The notes beneath the pieces are model-generated. The model made no database searches. It was not told the DNA's origin and worked only from the letters and a program-made list of their open reading frames with translations. From an uncultured Bacilli bacterium (GTDB lineage Bacteria; Bacillota_I; Bacilli_A; RF39; UBA660), in assembly GCA_910588195.1 (NCBI GenBank), contig CAJUPN010000002.1, forward strand, positions 1 to 64,000: DNA of 64,000 nucleotides. Reading direction: 5' to 3'. Shown here piece by piece: positions 1 through 8,368 of this stretch (positions within the stretch are counted from its first letter, which is position 1; every line of letters starts with the position of its first letter). The position numbers and the translations under genes are program-made.

Positions 1-66
1 AATTAGGGTTTAAATAAATGTTTTTTTACTGTCTACTTTTTGTTGACAACTTCAATTATTTTAATT

Positions 67-1758
67 CTATTTTTTTTTTACTATTAAATGTATTAAAAGA
101 GGAGCAGAAAGTACTATAGGCAATATATATCTAAGTATCGCAACAGGGCCCAAAAGAACTGTTATAAATAAGGTAATAAATGGTAGTATACCAAGAATAC
201 TTTTATAATCCTTCCTTAATATAAATACATATAAAGCAAACAACAATATATAAATATATAATGATATATTAAAAATAACTTTAAAAATAGGAAATCTATT
301 ATATTCACCAGATTCCAATAGAGCATAATAGAAGCCTGCTATTTTATTATCTTTAAATTTAAACTCAATGTCATAATTATCATAGTAGTTTGTATCTCTA
401 ATTTCCCAAAGAACACGATAAATATCTTGATCTGGCAGTCTATCTAATGGATTAAAATAAGTTTCATTAGTTAGTAAAAAAGAATCAACTAAAGTAGTGG
501 GATATTTAACTGCTAATCTAAAAGATAATTTTACATATTGTCCCATGTGACTAACAATATAGCTTTTATAAACTGTATTCTTTATCGGGTCACTTATATG
601 TTCTTTATAATCTTTTAATCTTCTATTCCAATAAAATCTTTGAATATCAATTTGTTCTTTTTTTGTTAATTCCTCTGTATTATAAAGACGTCCCATAAAT
701 TGTATAGGTAAACTTAAAGCTTCTCTTACTGAACCTTCTTCTGGTTCGAAAGTGTGATCAATAAATTGATTTGTACCAAATACAATTAAAGCAGTAGTTC
801 CTAAAATTATTATAATATGGTTAACATACTTTCTTAAATAGAATATTATAAATGGTAAAAATAAGCAAAAAGCATATAAAGTATTATTTCTAAAAAGAAT
901 CGATAAAGCCCCAAAGATAATAAGTGTTAATATATTAATTGTTTTTTTTATATAAGCATCTTGATACTTTATAAATTTTATAATATTAATTGTAAGAATT
1001 AAATAGAAAGCCCCAAACAAAACATCTTTTGTCGCAGTTACTGCCATAACAGGGAATAAAGGAACAAACATAAAAGCAAGTAACGTCAATAACTTTAATA
1101 TAAAATTTGCTTTCTCTTTACTTAAAAAGTCTATCAAATAAGCTAATGATAATGCTAATATTATTGCTTGAATAATTAAATGAGCAAATAAACCAATACT
1201 TCCAGATCCGCAAAAGATATCAGCCATCTTTATTGGAAAATCCATAAATAAAGTATGAAGCATTGGATGATGACTAGTGTACTTACCTAAAGCCATTTGA
1301 TTTACTTGTCCAGCAGCATCATAAGAAAAAATACCAGGGTAGTAAGAAATCATAATAGGTAGCCATGATATAAATATTAATAAAAAATATTTAACAATCG
1401 AATAATTACTATTTTTAAATAATTTCTGATCAAATTTATAAGATTTTGTTTTTAAATTTAAAGAATGTTTATAGAAATACAGTAGAGTATAAGTAATTAT
1501 TGGAACTAAACCAATAATTTGCATAATAGTTGTTATTTTGAAGATGTTAGTAGAATTAAAAATATTCAAATTAACATAAGAGTTAATAACAATAGATAAA
1601 AAGAATCCAAATATAGTACTAATTTTTATTTCTCTTTTATTATACTTAAATTTAAATAAGTAAATTGCAATTATAAGAGATAAAATAAAGACAAATAAAT
1701 TATTATTTACTAATCTAGACATTAAAGTTGCAGTTAGCACTCCTAATAAATACTCCAT
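67..1758 (-). CDS. DUF6020-type GT-C-like membrane protein
   Basis: A 563-residue integral membrane protein with about a dozen hydrophobic segments, resembling the DUF6020 family of GT-C-fold glycosyltransferases. The most conserved-looking part is ISYYPGIFSYDAAGQ (residues 137-151) with HH at 163-164. In GT-C enzymes a catalytic acid lies in an early outer loop, and D147 is the obvious candidate. The ATG follows a strong AAGGAAGG site. It lies beside a surface-polysaccharide operon on the other strand, so transfer of a sugar from a lipid carrier outside the membrane is a reasonable inference; the substrate is unknown. The RHH gene lies 109 bases upstream on the same strand with no clear terminator between, so the two may share a transcript. 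Confidence 0.6.
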   Translation of the reverse strand: MEYLLGVLTATLMSRLVNNNLFVFILSLIIAIYLFKFKYNKREIKISTIFGFFLSIVINSYVNLNIFNSTNIFKITTIMQIIGLVPIITYTLLYFYKHSLNLKTKSYKFDQKLFKNSNYSIVKYFLLIFISWLPIMISYYPGIFSYDAAGQVNQMALGKYTSHHPMLHTLFMDFPIKMADIFCGSGSIGLFAHLIIQAIILALSLAYLIDFLSKEKANFILKLLTLLAFMFVPLFPVMAVTATKDVLFGAFYLILTINIIKFIKYQDAYIKKTINILTLIIFGALSILFRNNTLYAFCLFLPFIIFYLRKYVNHIIIILGTTALIVFGTNQFIDHTFEPEEGSVREALSLPIQFMGRLYNTEELTKKEQIDIQRFYWNRRLKDYKEHISDPIKNTVYKSYIVSHMGQYVKLSFRLAVKYPTTLVDSFLLTNETYFNPLDRLPDQDIYRVLWEIRDTNYYDNYDIEFKFKDNKIAGFYYALLESGEYNRFPIFKVIFNISLYIYILLFALYVFILRKDYKSILGILPFITLFITVLLGPVAILRYILPIVLSAPLLIHLIVKKK

Positions 1759-1867
1759 AATTATTCCTTCCTTACGCGTTAATATAATATCATATTTTGG
1801 GCAATTTTACTAATTTTAGACATAAATATCACAAAATACTTTATAATTATGGCTTAAATATTCTAGA

Positions 1868-2059
1868 TTATTTAGAAGAAATACTAGATTCATCAAGGTT
1901 TTCTAAGGCAAAATCAATGCATTCATTAATAATTTTGTTTACAGATATATTAGAAACTTTTGATAATTCTTCGATTCTTTTTAATACAGAGTATTTAATT
2001 CTGATAGTTTTTAAAACAGATTGTTCATCTTCTACTTTAGGAAGCTTAAAATCCTTCAT
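1868..2059 (-). CDS. Ribbon-helix-helix DNA-binding protein
   Basis: A small protein of 63 residues. A short strand (KTIRI) is followed by two helices (SVLKRIEELSK and SVNKIINECIDFALENL), the Arc/MetJ/CopG ribbon-helix-helix plan; such proteins bind operators as dimers. I chose the internal ATG at 2059 because GAGGTGA lies 5 bases upstream; an upstream in-frame ATG at 2119 has no such site. The gene diverges from the polysaccharide operon that starts at 2377, so it may repress itself or that operon. No partner toxin gene is adjacent, which argues against a simple toxin-antitoxin pair. Confidence 0.65.
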   Translation of the reverse strand: MKDFKLPKVEDEQSVLKTIRIKYSVLKRIEELSKVSNISVNKIINECIDFALENLDESSISSK

Positions 2060-2081
2060 AGACTTCACCTCATCTAATAAA

Positions 2082-2087
2082 ATTATA
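2082..2087 (-). promoter_or_regulatory. Putative -10 of the RHH gene
   Basis: On the minus strand TATAAT lies about 22 bases before the ribosome site of the RHH gene. No good -35 is visible at 17 bases, so this is tentative. Confidence 0.3.
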
Positions 2088-2305
2088 AAAAAACGTACTA
2101 CAATTAGTAAGTTACACAAAAAGTGTTACATTTATACAAAAAAGGTGTTATAATGGATATGAAATAAATTTAAATTAAAAAAAGAAGGGCACTTTCTATC
2201 CAATATTGTCTAATAAAAGGAAAATATGTAGTTTTTTTGTAAATAGATATCAAATCAAAAAAGAATTATGTTATAATGTGGATACATGAGTATTAAGTAA
2301 TTCAT

Positions 2306-2334
2306 TTGACAAATGTTAGCTGATAGGATATAAT
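2306..2334 (+). promoter_or_regulatory. Consensus promoter of polysaccharide operon
   Basis: TTGACA (2306-2311) and TATAAT (2329-2334) with a 17-base spacer, an exact sigma-A match, 43 bases before the sugar transferase start. Two more TATAAT boxes lie upstream at 2149-2154 and 2272-2277; the latter is TATGTTATAAT, an extended -10. The operon may have several starts. Confidence 0.85.
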
Positions 2335-2376
2335 ACCCAGCAACAAAAGGGAAATCTAGTGTGAAGGAGAATGCTT

Positions 2377-3030
2377 ATGCATAGTGCAGAAATGGTTATG
2401 GAAACTAAATTAACTTTATCTAAAAAAGCATATTTTGTTATTAAAAGAACCTTTGATATTTTTGCCAGTTTAATTGGAATAATCGTATTATTACCTTTAT
2501 TTTTAATAACAATTATTGCTATAAAGCTAGATTCCAAAGGGAAGGCTATATTTACTCAAGAAAGAATTGGCTTAAACGGAAAATTATTTAAATTATATAA
2601 ATTCAGAAGTATGGTTGATAATGCTGATGAAATTTTACAAAATATTTTAAGCAAAGATGATGTTTTAGCCTTAGAGTATCGTGTTAATAAAAAATTTAGA
2701 AATGATCCTAGAATAACAAGAGTAGGAAAAATAATTAGAAAATTGTCGATTGATGAATTACCTCAACTATTGAATGTATTAAAAGGGGACATGTCTCTTA
2801 TTGGTAATAGACCTTATCTTCCTAGAGAAAAAGAGGATATGAAACCATATTATGAAAAGATTGTTTCTACTAAACCAGGGATAACAGGATTATGGCAAAC
2901 AAGTGGTAGAAGTAATACAACATTTAAAACAAGATGTAAAATGGAAGCTGACTATTCTGAAGATGCCAGCATTGCTACAGATATACATATATTCTTTAAA
3001 ACATTTATTGTTGTATTTAAGGGATTATGA
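2377..3030 (+). CDS. Undecaprenyl-phosphate sugar phosphotransferase
   Basis: A 217-residue monotopic phosphoglycosyl transferase of the bacterial sugar transferase family (WcaJ/EpsL/PglC-like). These enzymes move a sugar-1-phosphate from a nucleotide sugar to undecaprenyl phosphate, the first step of capsule or repeat-unit assembly on the inner membrane face. A single hydrophobic re-entrant helix (about 24-50, Pro40) is followed by KFRSM (75-79), SIDELPQL with the Asp-Glu pair at 126-127 typical of the family's catalytic dyad, and GDMSLIGNRP. The length is that of the short catalytic form without the extra N-terminal membrane domain. I start at 2377, seven bases after GAAGGAG; an ATG six bases earlier would touch the ribosome site. 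The sugar cannot be told from sequence. Confidence 0.9.
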   Translation: MHSAEMVMETKLTLSKKAYFVIKRTFDIFASLIGIIVLLPLFLITIIAIKLDSKGKAIFTQERIGLNGKLFKLYKFRSMVDNADEILQNILSKDDVLALEYRVNKKFRNDPRITRVGKIIRKLSIDELPQLLNVLKGDMSLIGNRPYLPREKEDMKPYYEKIVSTKPGITGLWQTSGRSNTTFKTRCKMEADYSEDASIATDIHIFFKTFIVVFKGL

Positions 3031-3060
3031 TATAATTATCATAGCAGAATAAAAAATAAG

Positions 3061-3089
3061 CTATATGCAAATCTGCATATAGTTTTTTT
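3061..3089 (+). terminator. Terminator hairpin inside the polysaccharide locus
   Basis: A perfect 9-bp stem (CTATATGCA, loop AATC, TGCATATAG) followed by seven T. It lies between the initiating transferase and tagA, yet the latter has no obvious promoter of its own, so it may attenuate the operon. Confidence 0.85.
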
Positions 3090-3103
3090 ATAGGAGTGAG
3101 AAC

Positions 3104-3862
3104 ATGAATCGTATTCAAGAGACATCAATTCTAGGTGTGAATATTGCAGTAACTAATATTGATGAAATATTGAAATTTCTTTCTGAAAATATGAAAGAAG
3201 TATCAGGAAACTATATCTGTGTATCCAATGTTCATACCACTGTTTTAAGTTACGAAGACTCTGATTATAAAAAAGTTCAAAATAATGCCTTACTAAGACT
3301 ACCTGATGGAGCGCCATTAAGTAGTGTTGCAAGAAAAAAAGGTTTTAACGAAGCTAAAAGAGTAACTGGACCAGATTTAATGCAAAAAATATTTGAAAGT
3401 AGTGATTCAAATGGCTACAGACACTATTTCTATGGAAGTACTGAAGAAACATTAAAAAAATTACGAGATAAGCTTCAAGAAAAATATCCTAATATAAATA
3501 TCGTTGGCATGTATTCTCCTCCTTTTAGAACACTTACTGAAGAAGAAGACAATGAGATAATAAAAAATATAAATAATACTGAAGCAGACATTGTATGGGT
3601 AGGGTTAGGAGCTCCGAAACAAGAAATTTGGATGAACAATCATAAAAATAAAATAAAAGGATTAATGATTGGTGTAGGAGCTGGTTTTGATTACCATGCA
3701 GGAAATATAAAAAGAGCTCCAAAATGGATGCAAAAGTGTTCTCTTGAGTGGCTATATAGATTATTACAAGATCCTAAGAGACTATTCAAAAGATATTTTA
3801 GAACTAATACTAAATTTATAAAATTAGTACATAAGGAGCTTAAGAATGAAAAAAAGTCTTAA
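3104..3862 (+). CDS. tagA: WecG/TagA/CpsF-family glycosyltransferase
   Basis: A 252-residue GT26 enzyme. Members add N-acetylmannosamine or a related sugar to lipid-linked GlcNAc in wall teichoic acid or capsule linkage units, as peripheral proteins on the inner membrane face. Visible motifs are LPDGAP with D68, the family's likely catalytic base, GLGAPKQE (167-174), GVGAGFDYHAG (190-200) and the basic C-terminal segment starting RAPKWMQ that mediates membrane contact. Length is normal. The start has AGGAGTGAG upstream. It overlaps the next gene by 17 bases. The symbol reflects the family; the acceptor and sugar here are not determined. Confidence 0.85.
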   Translation: MNRIQETSILGVNIAVTNIDEILKFLSENMKEVSGNYICVSNVHTTVLSYEDSDYKKVQNNALLRLPDGAPLSSVARKKGFNEAKRVTGPDLMQKIFESSDSNGYRHYFYGSTEETLKKLRDKLQEKYPNINIVGMYSPPFRTLTEEEDNEIIKNINNTEADIVWVGLGAPKQEIWMNNHKNKIKGLMIGVGAGFDYHAGNIKRAPKWMQKCSLEWLYRLLQDPKRLFKRYFRTNTKFIKLVHKELKNEKKS

Positions 3863-5018
3863 TATATTATTAGTTCATAATTTTTATCAAAACTCTGGTG
3901 GTGAAGACTCTGTTTTTTTTAACGAATATAACATGTTAATGAATGCTGGGCATAATGTAATTAAATATACAGAAGATAATTCTGATATAAAAAAAATGAA
4001 CATATTTCAAAAAATGTTTTTGCCGTTTACGATGATATATTCTTTTAAGACTAAAAGAAATATAAAAAAAATTATAAAAGAAAATAACATAGATATTATT
4101 CATGTTCATAATATTTTAAATTTGATAAGTCCTTCCGTATTTTACATAGCTAAAAAGATGAATATTCCTATCGTTCAAACAATTCATAATTTTAGATATT
4201 TATGTCCAAATGGCTTATTTTACCGTGATAGTCATATTTGTGAGGAGTGCCCAAATAAGGGACTTAAATGTTCTATAAAACATAATTGTTATCGAGGAAG
4301 TAAACTTCAAACAATAATTAATGTTTTAATGTTAAAAATTCATAGAAAAACAAAAATATATAAAAGTGTTAATTTTATATTTTTAACAGAATTTAATAAA
4401 GATAAATTTACACAATATAATAAATCTTTAAATATATTTGATACTAATAAATTTTATGTTAAACCTAATTTTATTACTAGTAAAGATCAACATAATAATT
4501 TTCTCTTTTTAGAGAAAAAGAATCAATATATTTATGTTGGACGAACAGAAAAAGAAAAGGGAATTTTTGATCTGGTTAAAATTTGGGAAAACGTAACAGA
4601 TGCTAAATTAATAATATGTGGTTCTGGTAGTCTTGATAATCAGATAAAAAATTTGATTCAAGAAAAACATTTGAATGTAGAACATAAAGGCTTTATGCCA
4701 CACGAAAAAGTTTTTGAAGAAATATCTCAATCGATTGCTTTAATTTTTCCATCTACATGTTATGAAGGATTCCCTATGACTTTAATAGAAAGTTTGAATA
4801 TGAATATTCCTGTAATTGCTCGAAATATAGGTAATGCATCTTCTATAGTTAATAAGGAAAGTGGCCTTTTATATGACACAGAAAAAGAATTTATAGAAAT
4901 AATAAATAAAGGAAAAATAAAAGGAATAAAACCACAAATAAACAAATTATATCTTGAAAAAGATAATTATCTAGAACTTGAAAATATCTATAAAAATATA
5001 ATGGAGGAAAAGAAGTGA
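3846..5018 (+). CDS. Glycosyltransferase family 4
   Basis: A 390-residue GT-B enzyme. The N-terminal half begins LLVHNFYQNSGGEDS and contains a Cys-rich insert, starting CPNGLFYRDSHICEEC, seen in a subgroup of GT4 enzymes. The nucleotide-sugar half carries YVGRTEKEKGI and EGFPMTLIE, the E-x7-E signature. The ribosome site AAGGAG lies inside the end of tagA, so translation is probably coupled. Its likely role is adding one sugar to the lipid-linked repeat unit in the cytoplasm. Donor and acceptor are not predictable. The next gene starts with GTG overlapping this stop by 4 bases. Confidence 0.85.
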   Translation: MKKSLNILLVHNFYQNSGGEDSVFFNEYNMLMNAGHNVIKYTEDNSDIKKMNIFQKMFLPFTMIYSFKTKRNIKKIIKENNIDIIHVHNILNLISPSVFYIAKKMNIPIVQTIHNFRYLCPNGLFYRDSHICEECPNKGLKCSIKHNCYRGSKLQTIINVLMLKIHRKTKIYKSVNFIFLTEFNKDKFTQYNKSLNIFDTNKFYVKPNFITSKDQHNNFLFLEKKNQYIYVGRTEKEKGIFDLVKIWENVTDAKLIICGSGSLDNQIKNLIQEKHLNVEHKGFMPHEKVFEEISQSIALIFPSTCYEGFPMTLIESLNMNIPVIARNIGNASSIVNKESGLLYDTEKEFIEIINKGKIKGIKPQINKLYLEKDNYLELENIYKNIMEEKK

Positions 5019-6004
5019 ATAAGATTGATTTTGTAGTAACATGGGTTGATGGATCTGATGAAAAATGGTTAAAAGAAAAAAACAAATATAAGGCAGATAA
5101 AAATCAAGATGCCTCTAATACACGTTATCGTGATTATGAAATAATTAAGTACTTTTTCCGATCTGTTGAAAAATATGCCCCTTGGGTTAATAAAATATAT
5201 TTTATAACATGGGGACATGTGCCTAAATGGTTGAATCAAAAAAATTCTAAACTTGTTATAGTTAAACATAAAGATTTTATACCTAAGAAATATTTACCAA
5301 CATTCAATTCTTGTGCTATTGAATTAAATATGCATCGTATAAAAGATTTATCTGAAACTTTCGTATACTTTAATGATGACATAGTTCTTAATAATTATAC
5401 AAAGGAAAAAGATTTTTTTGAAAATGGCTATCCTAAGGATTCAGCTGTTTTAAATGCGATTATTCCATATGGAAAAAGTAATTTCGAGCACAGATTGGTA
5501 AACAATTCTAATTTAATAAATCGCAACTTTAATATGATGAGTGTTATAAAAAGAAATCCTTTCAAATGGTTTAATTTTAAATATGGAAGCGATTTAATTA
5601 GAACATTTTGTTTATTACCTTGGAAAAATTTTTCAACAATAAAGCAATATCATATTCCTATATCTTTTTTTAAAAGTGCATTTTATAAAGTATGGCAAAA
5701 AGAAGAAGAAGTTATGGATATTTCATGTAAAGACAAGTTTAGAAGTTTCTTTGGTGTAAATCCTTGGGCAATACAAGGTTGGCAAATCTGTGAAGGAAAA
5801 TTTATGCCACGTAGTTATAAATTTGGGAAATTATGTACAATTACCAATAATAATGAAGATATTTATAAAGAACTTAAGCGAAAAAAATATAAGGTATTAT
5901 GTTTAAATGATACTGACAGTGCAACGGATTTTGACAAAATAAAAAAAGAATTAACAGAAGAATTAGAAAAGAAGTTTCCTGATAAATCAAGCTTTGAAAA
6001 GTAG
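5015..6004 (+). CDS. Stealth-family sugar-phosphate transferase
   Basis: A 329-residue Stealth protein. This family, known from capsule loci of pathogens, moves hexose-1-phosphate units and so builds phosphodiester-linked polymers; it is related to the N-acetylglucosamine-1-phosphotransferase of animals. Conserved region 1 is DFVVTWVDGSD near the N-terminus, region 2 runs from RYRDYEIIKYFFRSVEKYAP through IYFITWG, and a FVYFNDD segment follows near residue 120. The GTG start overlaps the previous stop (GTGA) and has GGAGG upstream. Its presence suggests that the surface polymer contains phosphodiester bonds. The exact sugar is unknown. Confidence 0.85.
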   Translation: MNKIDFVVTWVDGSDEKWLKEKNKYKADKNQDASNTRYRDYEIIKYFFRSVEKYAPWVNKIYFITWGHVPKWLNQKNSKLVIVKHKDFIPKKYLPTFNSCAIELNMHRIKDLSETFVYFNDDIVLNNYTKEKDFFENGYPKDSAVLNAIIPYGKSNFEHRLVNNSNLINRNFNMMSVIKRNPFKWFNFKYGSDLIRTFCLLPWKNFSTIKQYHIPISFFKSAFYKVWQKEEEVMDISCKDKFRSFFGVNPWAIQGWQICEGKFMPRSYKFGKLCTITNNNEDIYKELKRKKYKVLCLNDTDSATDFDKIKKELTEELEKKFPDKSSFEK

Positions 6005-6012
6005 GTGAATAT

Positions 6013-7185
6013 ATGAAAAGTGTGTGTATAATTTCCTATAATCCATTTAAGTATGGAGGTATAGAGAGAGTGATTTCGACAATTGCTAATAGTCTATCAG
6101 AGGATTACGAAGTGACTCTTCTATGTATTGATAAAACTGCTGAAATTGATAGAGGTATTTATAATTTAAATGAAAAAATTAAAATAATATTCACGGACGT
6201 TGATCAGTACTATCACAAGTATTTTCACATACTAGAAAGAACTATTCAAGAAATTCATAAAAAAACTAATATCTTTAATCAAAATGAAAAATTAATAAAT
6301 TTTGCTTATTTTAATAGACACAAAAAGCTAATATCTAACATAAAAGAAATTATAAATAATAATGCTTTTGATTACGTAATCGGTGCCAATGCTTTTTTCT
6401 CTATGATTTTAGGAATGATTAAAAGTGATTGCCATTCTAAAATGATTGGTTGGCAACACAGTAATTATTCCTCATATTTTGAAAGAAATGGGTATTATTA
6501 CTACAAGCAAGAAATACTTGCTAAAAGATATTTTAAAAACTTAGATCAGTATGTTACTTTACTTGATTATGACAAAATAGCTTTAAAAGAAAAATTAGAT
6601 GTCAATGCAACTGTTATCCCAAATCCTAAGAGTTTTTCTAGTAAAGAAAAATCTAAATTAACAAACAATACTTTTATTTCCACAGGAAGGTTTGTAGATG
6701 CCAAAGGATTTGATTTACTTATAGATTCATTCTATTTATTTTCGAAAGAGAATAGTGATTGGAATTTAGTAATTGTTGGAGATGGTGAAAATAGAGAAAA
6801 ACTCCAAGAACAAATAAATAATTATAATCTTTCAAATAGGGTAACATTACATCCTTTTACCAAAGATGTACAATCCTTGCTTATAGACTCATCAATATAT
6901 TTATGTTCATCACGTTGGGAAGGATTTGGATTATCAGTATTGGAAGCCCTTGAGTGTGGTCTACCAGTAATAAGTTTTAATATTCCTGCCATGCAAGAAT
7001 TATTAAAAAATACGCCAGAATTGTTAGTGAATGTAAATAATACCCAAGAATATGCTAAAAAGATGGTACTTTTAACTAATACATCAAAGAAATTATTATC
7101 TAACTTAGTTAAGGAAAACAACAAAAAATTAAAAGAATATGAAATAGAATTTATCATTAATAAATGGAAAAAAATACTAAAATAG
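6013..7185 (+). CDS. Glycosyltransferase family 4
   Basis: A 390-residue GT-B glycosyltransferase. The N-terminal glycine-rich turn is YGGIERV, and the donor-binding half has STGRFVDAKGFDLL and EGFGLSVLE, the E-x7-E motif of retaining GT4 enzymes. It is 8 bases after the Stealth gene and 10 bases before the polymerase gene, clearly in the same operon. It probably extends the repeat unit on the cytoplasmic side. The linkage cannot be predicted. Confidence 0.85.
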   Translation: MKSVCIISYNPFKYGGIERVISTIANSLSEDYEVTLLCIDKTAEIDRGIYNLNEKIKIIFTDVDQYYHKYFHILERTIQEIHKKTNIFNQNEKLINFAYFNRHKKLISNIKEIINNNAFDYVIGANAFFSMILGMIKSDCHSKMIGWQHSNYSSYFERNGYYYYKQEILAKRYFKNLDQYVTLLDYDKIALKEKLDVNATVIPNPKSFSSKEKSKLTNNTFISTGRFVDAKGFDLLIDSFYLFSKENSDWNLVIVGDGENREKLQEQINNYNLSNRVTLHPFTKDVQSLLIDSSIYLCSSRWEGFGLSVLEALECGLPVISFNIPAMQELLKNTPELLVNVNNTQEYAKKMVLLTNTSKKLLSNLVKENNKKLKEYEIEFIINKWKKILK

Positions 7186-7195
7186 GGGTGATAAA

Positions 7196-8368
7196 ATGAA
7201 CAAAGTATTAAGATTCAATAAATCAATGTTTGTATATGCATTATGTATAATACCCTTTGTTTGGTTAGAATACGTAGAATTAACAATTCCATCAATATCA
7301 GCAATGTTTGATGTTGTTAAAATTATACTTATGTTTGCTCTTGCTATTTTTATGTTGAAAAAACAAAAAATTAGCAAAATGATTTTTGTTATGGGGTTAT
7401 ACTTTTTAGTTATGATTGGAATAACCTACATGCGCCATTATAATATAAAAGGGGTAATAAATACTGGAGTTAGTACGTTGTTTTTTTGCTTACTTACAGA
7501 TTTTTTCATGAAAAAGAATACAGATAACACGTTAACAGCATTTTCCTTAGTTTTTCAACTCTTAATATATATCAATTTTTTTACTATGATTATGTTTCCT
7601 AATGGAATATACGCAACATCAGTACATCCAGTGAATTGGTTTTTGGGATATAAAAATGCACATATTTTGTATGTATTACCTTCATTATTCTTTATAACAT
7701 TAAACTATTTTAGAAAAGGGAAAAAAATAAATTTATATTACCTGTTTTATATATTTATTTCAGGATTAAGTATTTTAATGGGAGGAAGTAGTACAGGAAT
7801 AATTGGATATTTTCTTTTTATTCTAGGCTCTATGTTAATATGGCTGAAAAAAGATAAGCTAATTACAGTAAAAAAAGCCTTATGTGTAAATGCAATTGCC
7901 TTTTTTGGAATTATTGTTTTTCAAGTACAAAATACTTTTACTCTTATTCTTCAAAGTATAATGCACAAAAATTTGAATTTTACTGGAAGAACAAATATAT
8001 GGGCTACAACAATAGAATTAATTAAAAAGAACTTTCTAATGGGATATGGGGTACAACCTTCATCAATAAGAGTTTTAATATATAAAAATATAAATGCTGT
8101 AAATTCTCATAATGAATTTTTAGAAATTTTATACCATGGGGGGATCATTTTAGGATCAATATTTTTCTACATTATTTTTATGGTTTGCAAAAAATTAAAT
8201 ACATATAAAGAACATGTTGTTGCTAAATTAGGAACAGTTTTATTATTTACGTATTTTGTTATGATGTTAATGGAGAGTTATAGATACTCATTATTTATGT
8301 ACTTATTTGTTATTCTATATAATATGGATTTAATAATAAGTGACAAGGGGGATAATACACATGCGTAA
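7196..8368 (+). CDS. Wzy-like polymerase (O-antigen ligase family)
   Basis: A 390-residue membrane protein with ten or more hydrophobic segments. A large loop contains TGRTNIWATTIELI and later VNSHNEFLEILYHGG, typical of the Wzy_C/O-antigen ligase family. Such proteins join flipped repeat units outside the membrane. Its place just before a flippase and after three glycosyltransferases fits a Wzx/Wzy pathway. The end overlaps the flippase start by 8 bases. These polymerases diverge quickly, so the assignment rests on topology, these short motifs and context. Confidence 0.75.
   Translation: MNKVLRFNKSMFVYALCIIPFVWLEYVELTIPSISAMFDVVKIILMFALAIFMLKKQKISKMIFVMGLYFLVMIGITYMRHYNIKGVINTGVSTLFFCLLTDFFMKKNTDNTLTAFSLVFQLLIYINFFTMIMFPNGIYATSVHPVNWFLGYKNAHILYVLPSLFFITLNYFRKGKKINLYYLFYIFISGLSILMGGSSTGIIGYFLFILGSMLIWLKKDKLITVKKALCVNAIAFFGIIVFQVQNTFTLILQSIMHKNLNFTGRTNIWATTIELIKKNFLMGYGVQPSSIRVLIYKNINAVNSHNEFLEILYHGGIILGSIFFYIIFMVCKKLNTYKEHVVAKLGTVLLFTYFVMMLMESYRYSLFMYLFVILYNMDLIISDKGDNTHA

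Noticed and set aside
1868..2059. RHH protein as the antitoxin of a toxin-antitoxin pair
   Set aside because: No small toxin gene overlaps or abuts it; the neighbour is a 563-residue membrane glycosyltransferase-like protein.
1797..2153. Plus-strand 118-codon frame opposite the RHH gene
   Set aside because: It is antisense to a gene with a clear fold and ribosome site, and has neither itself.
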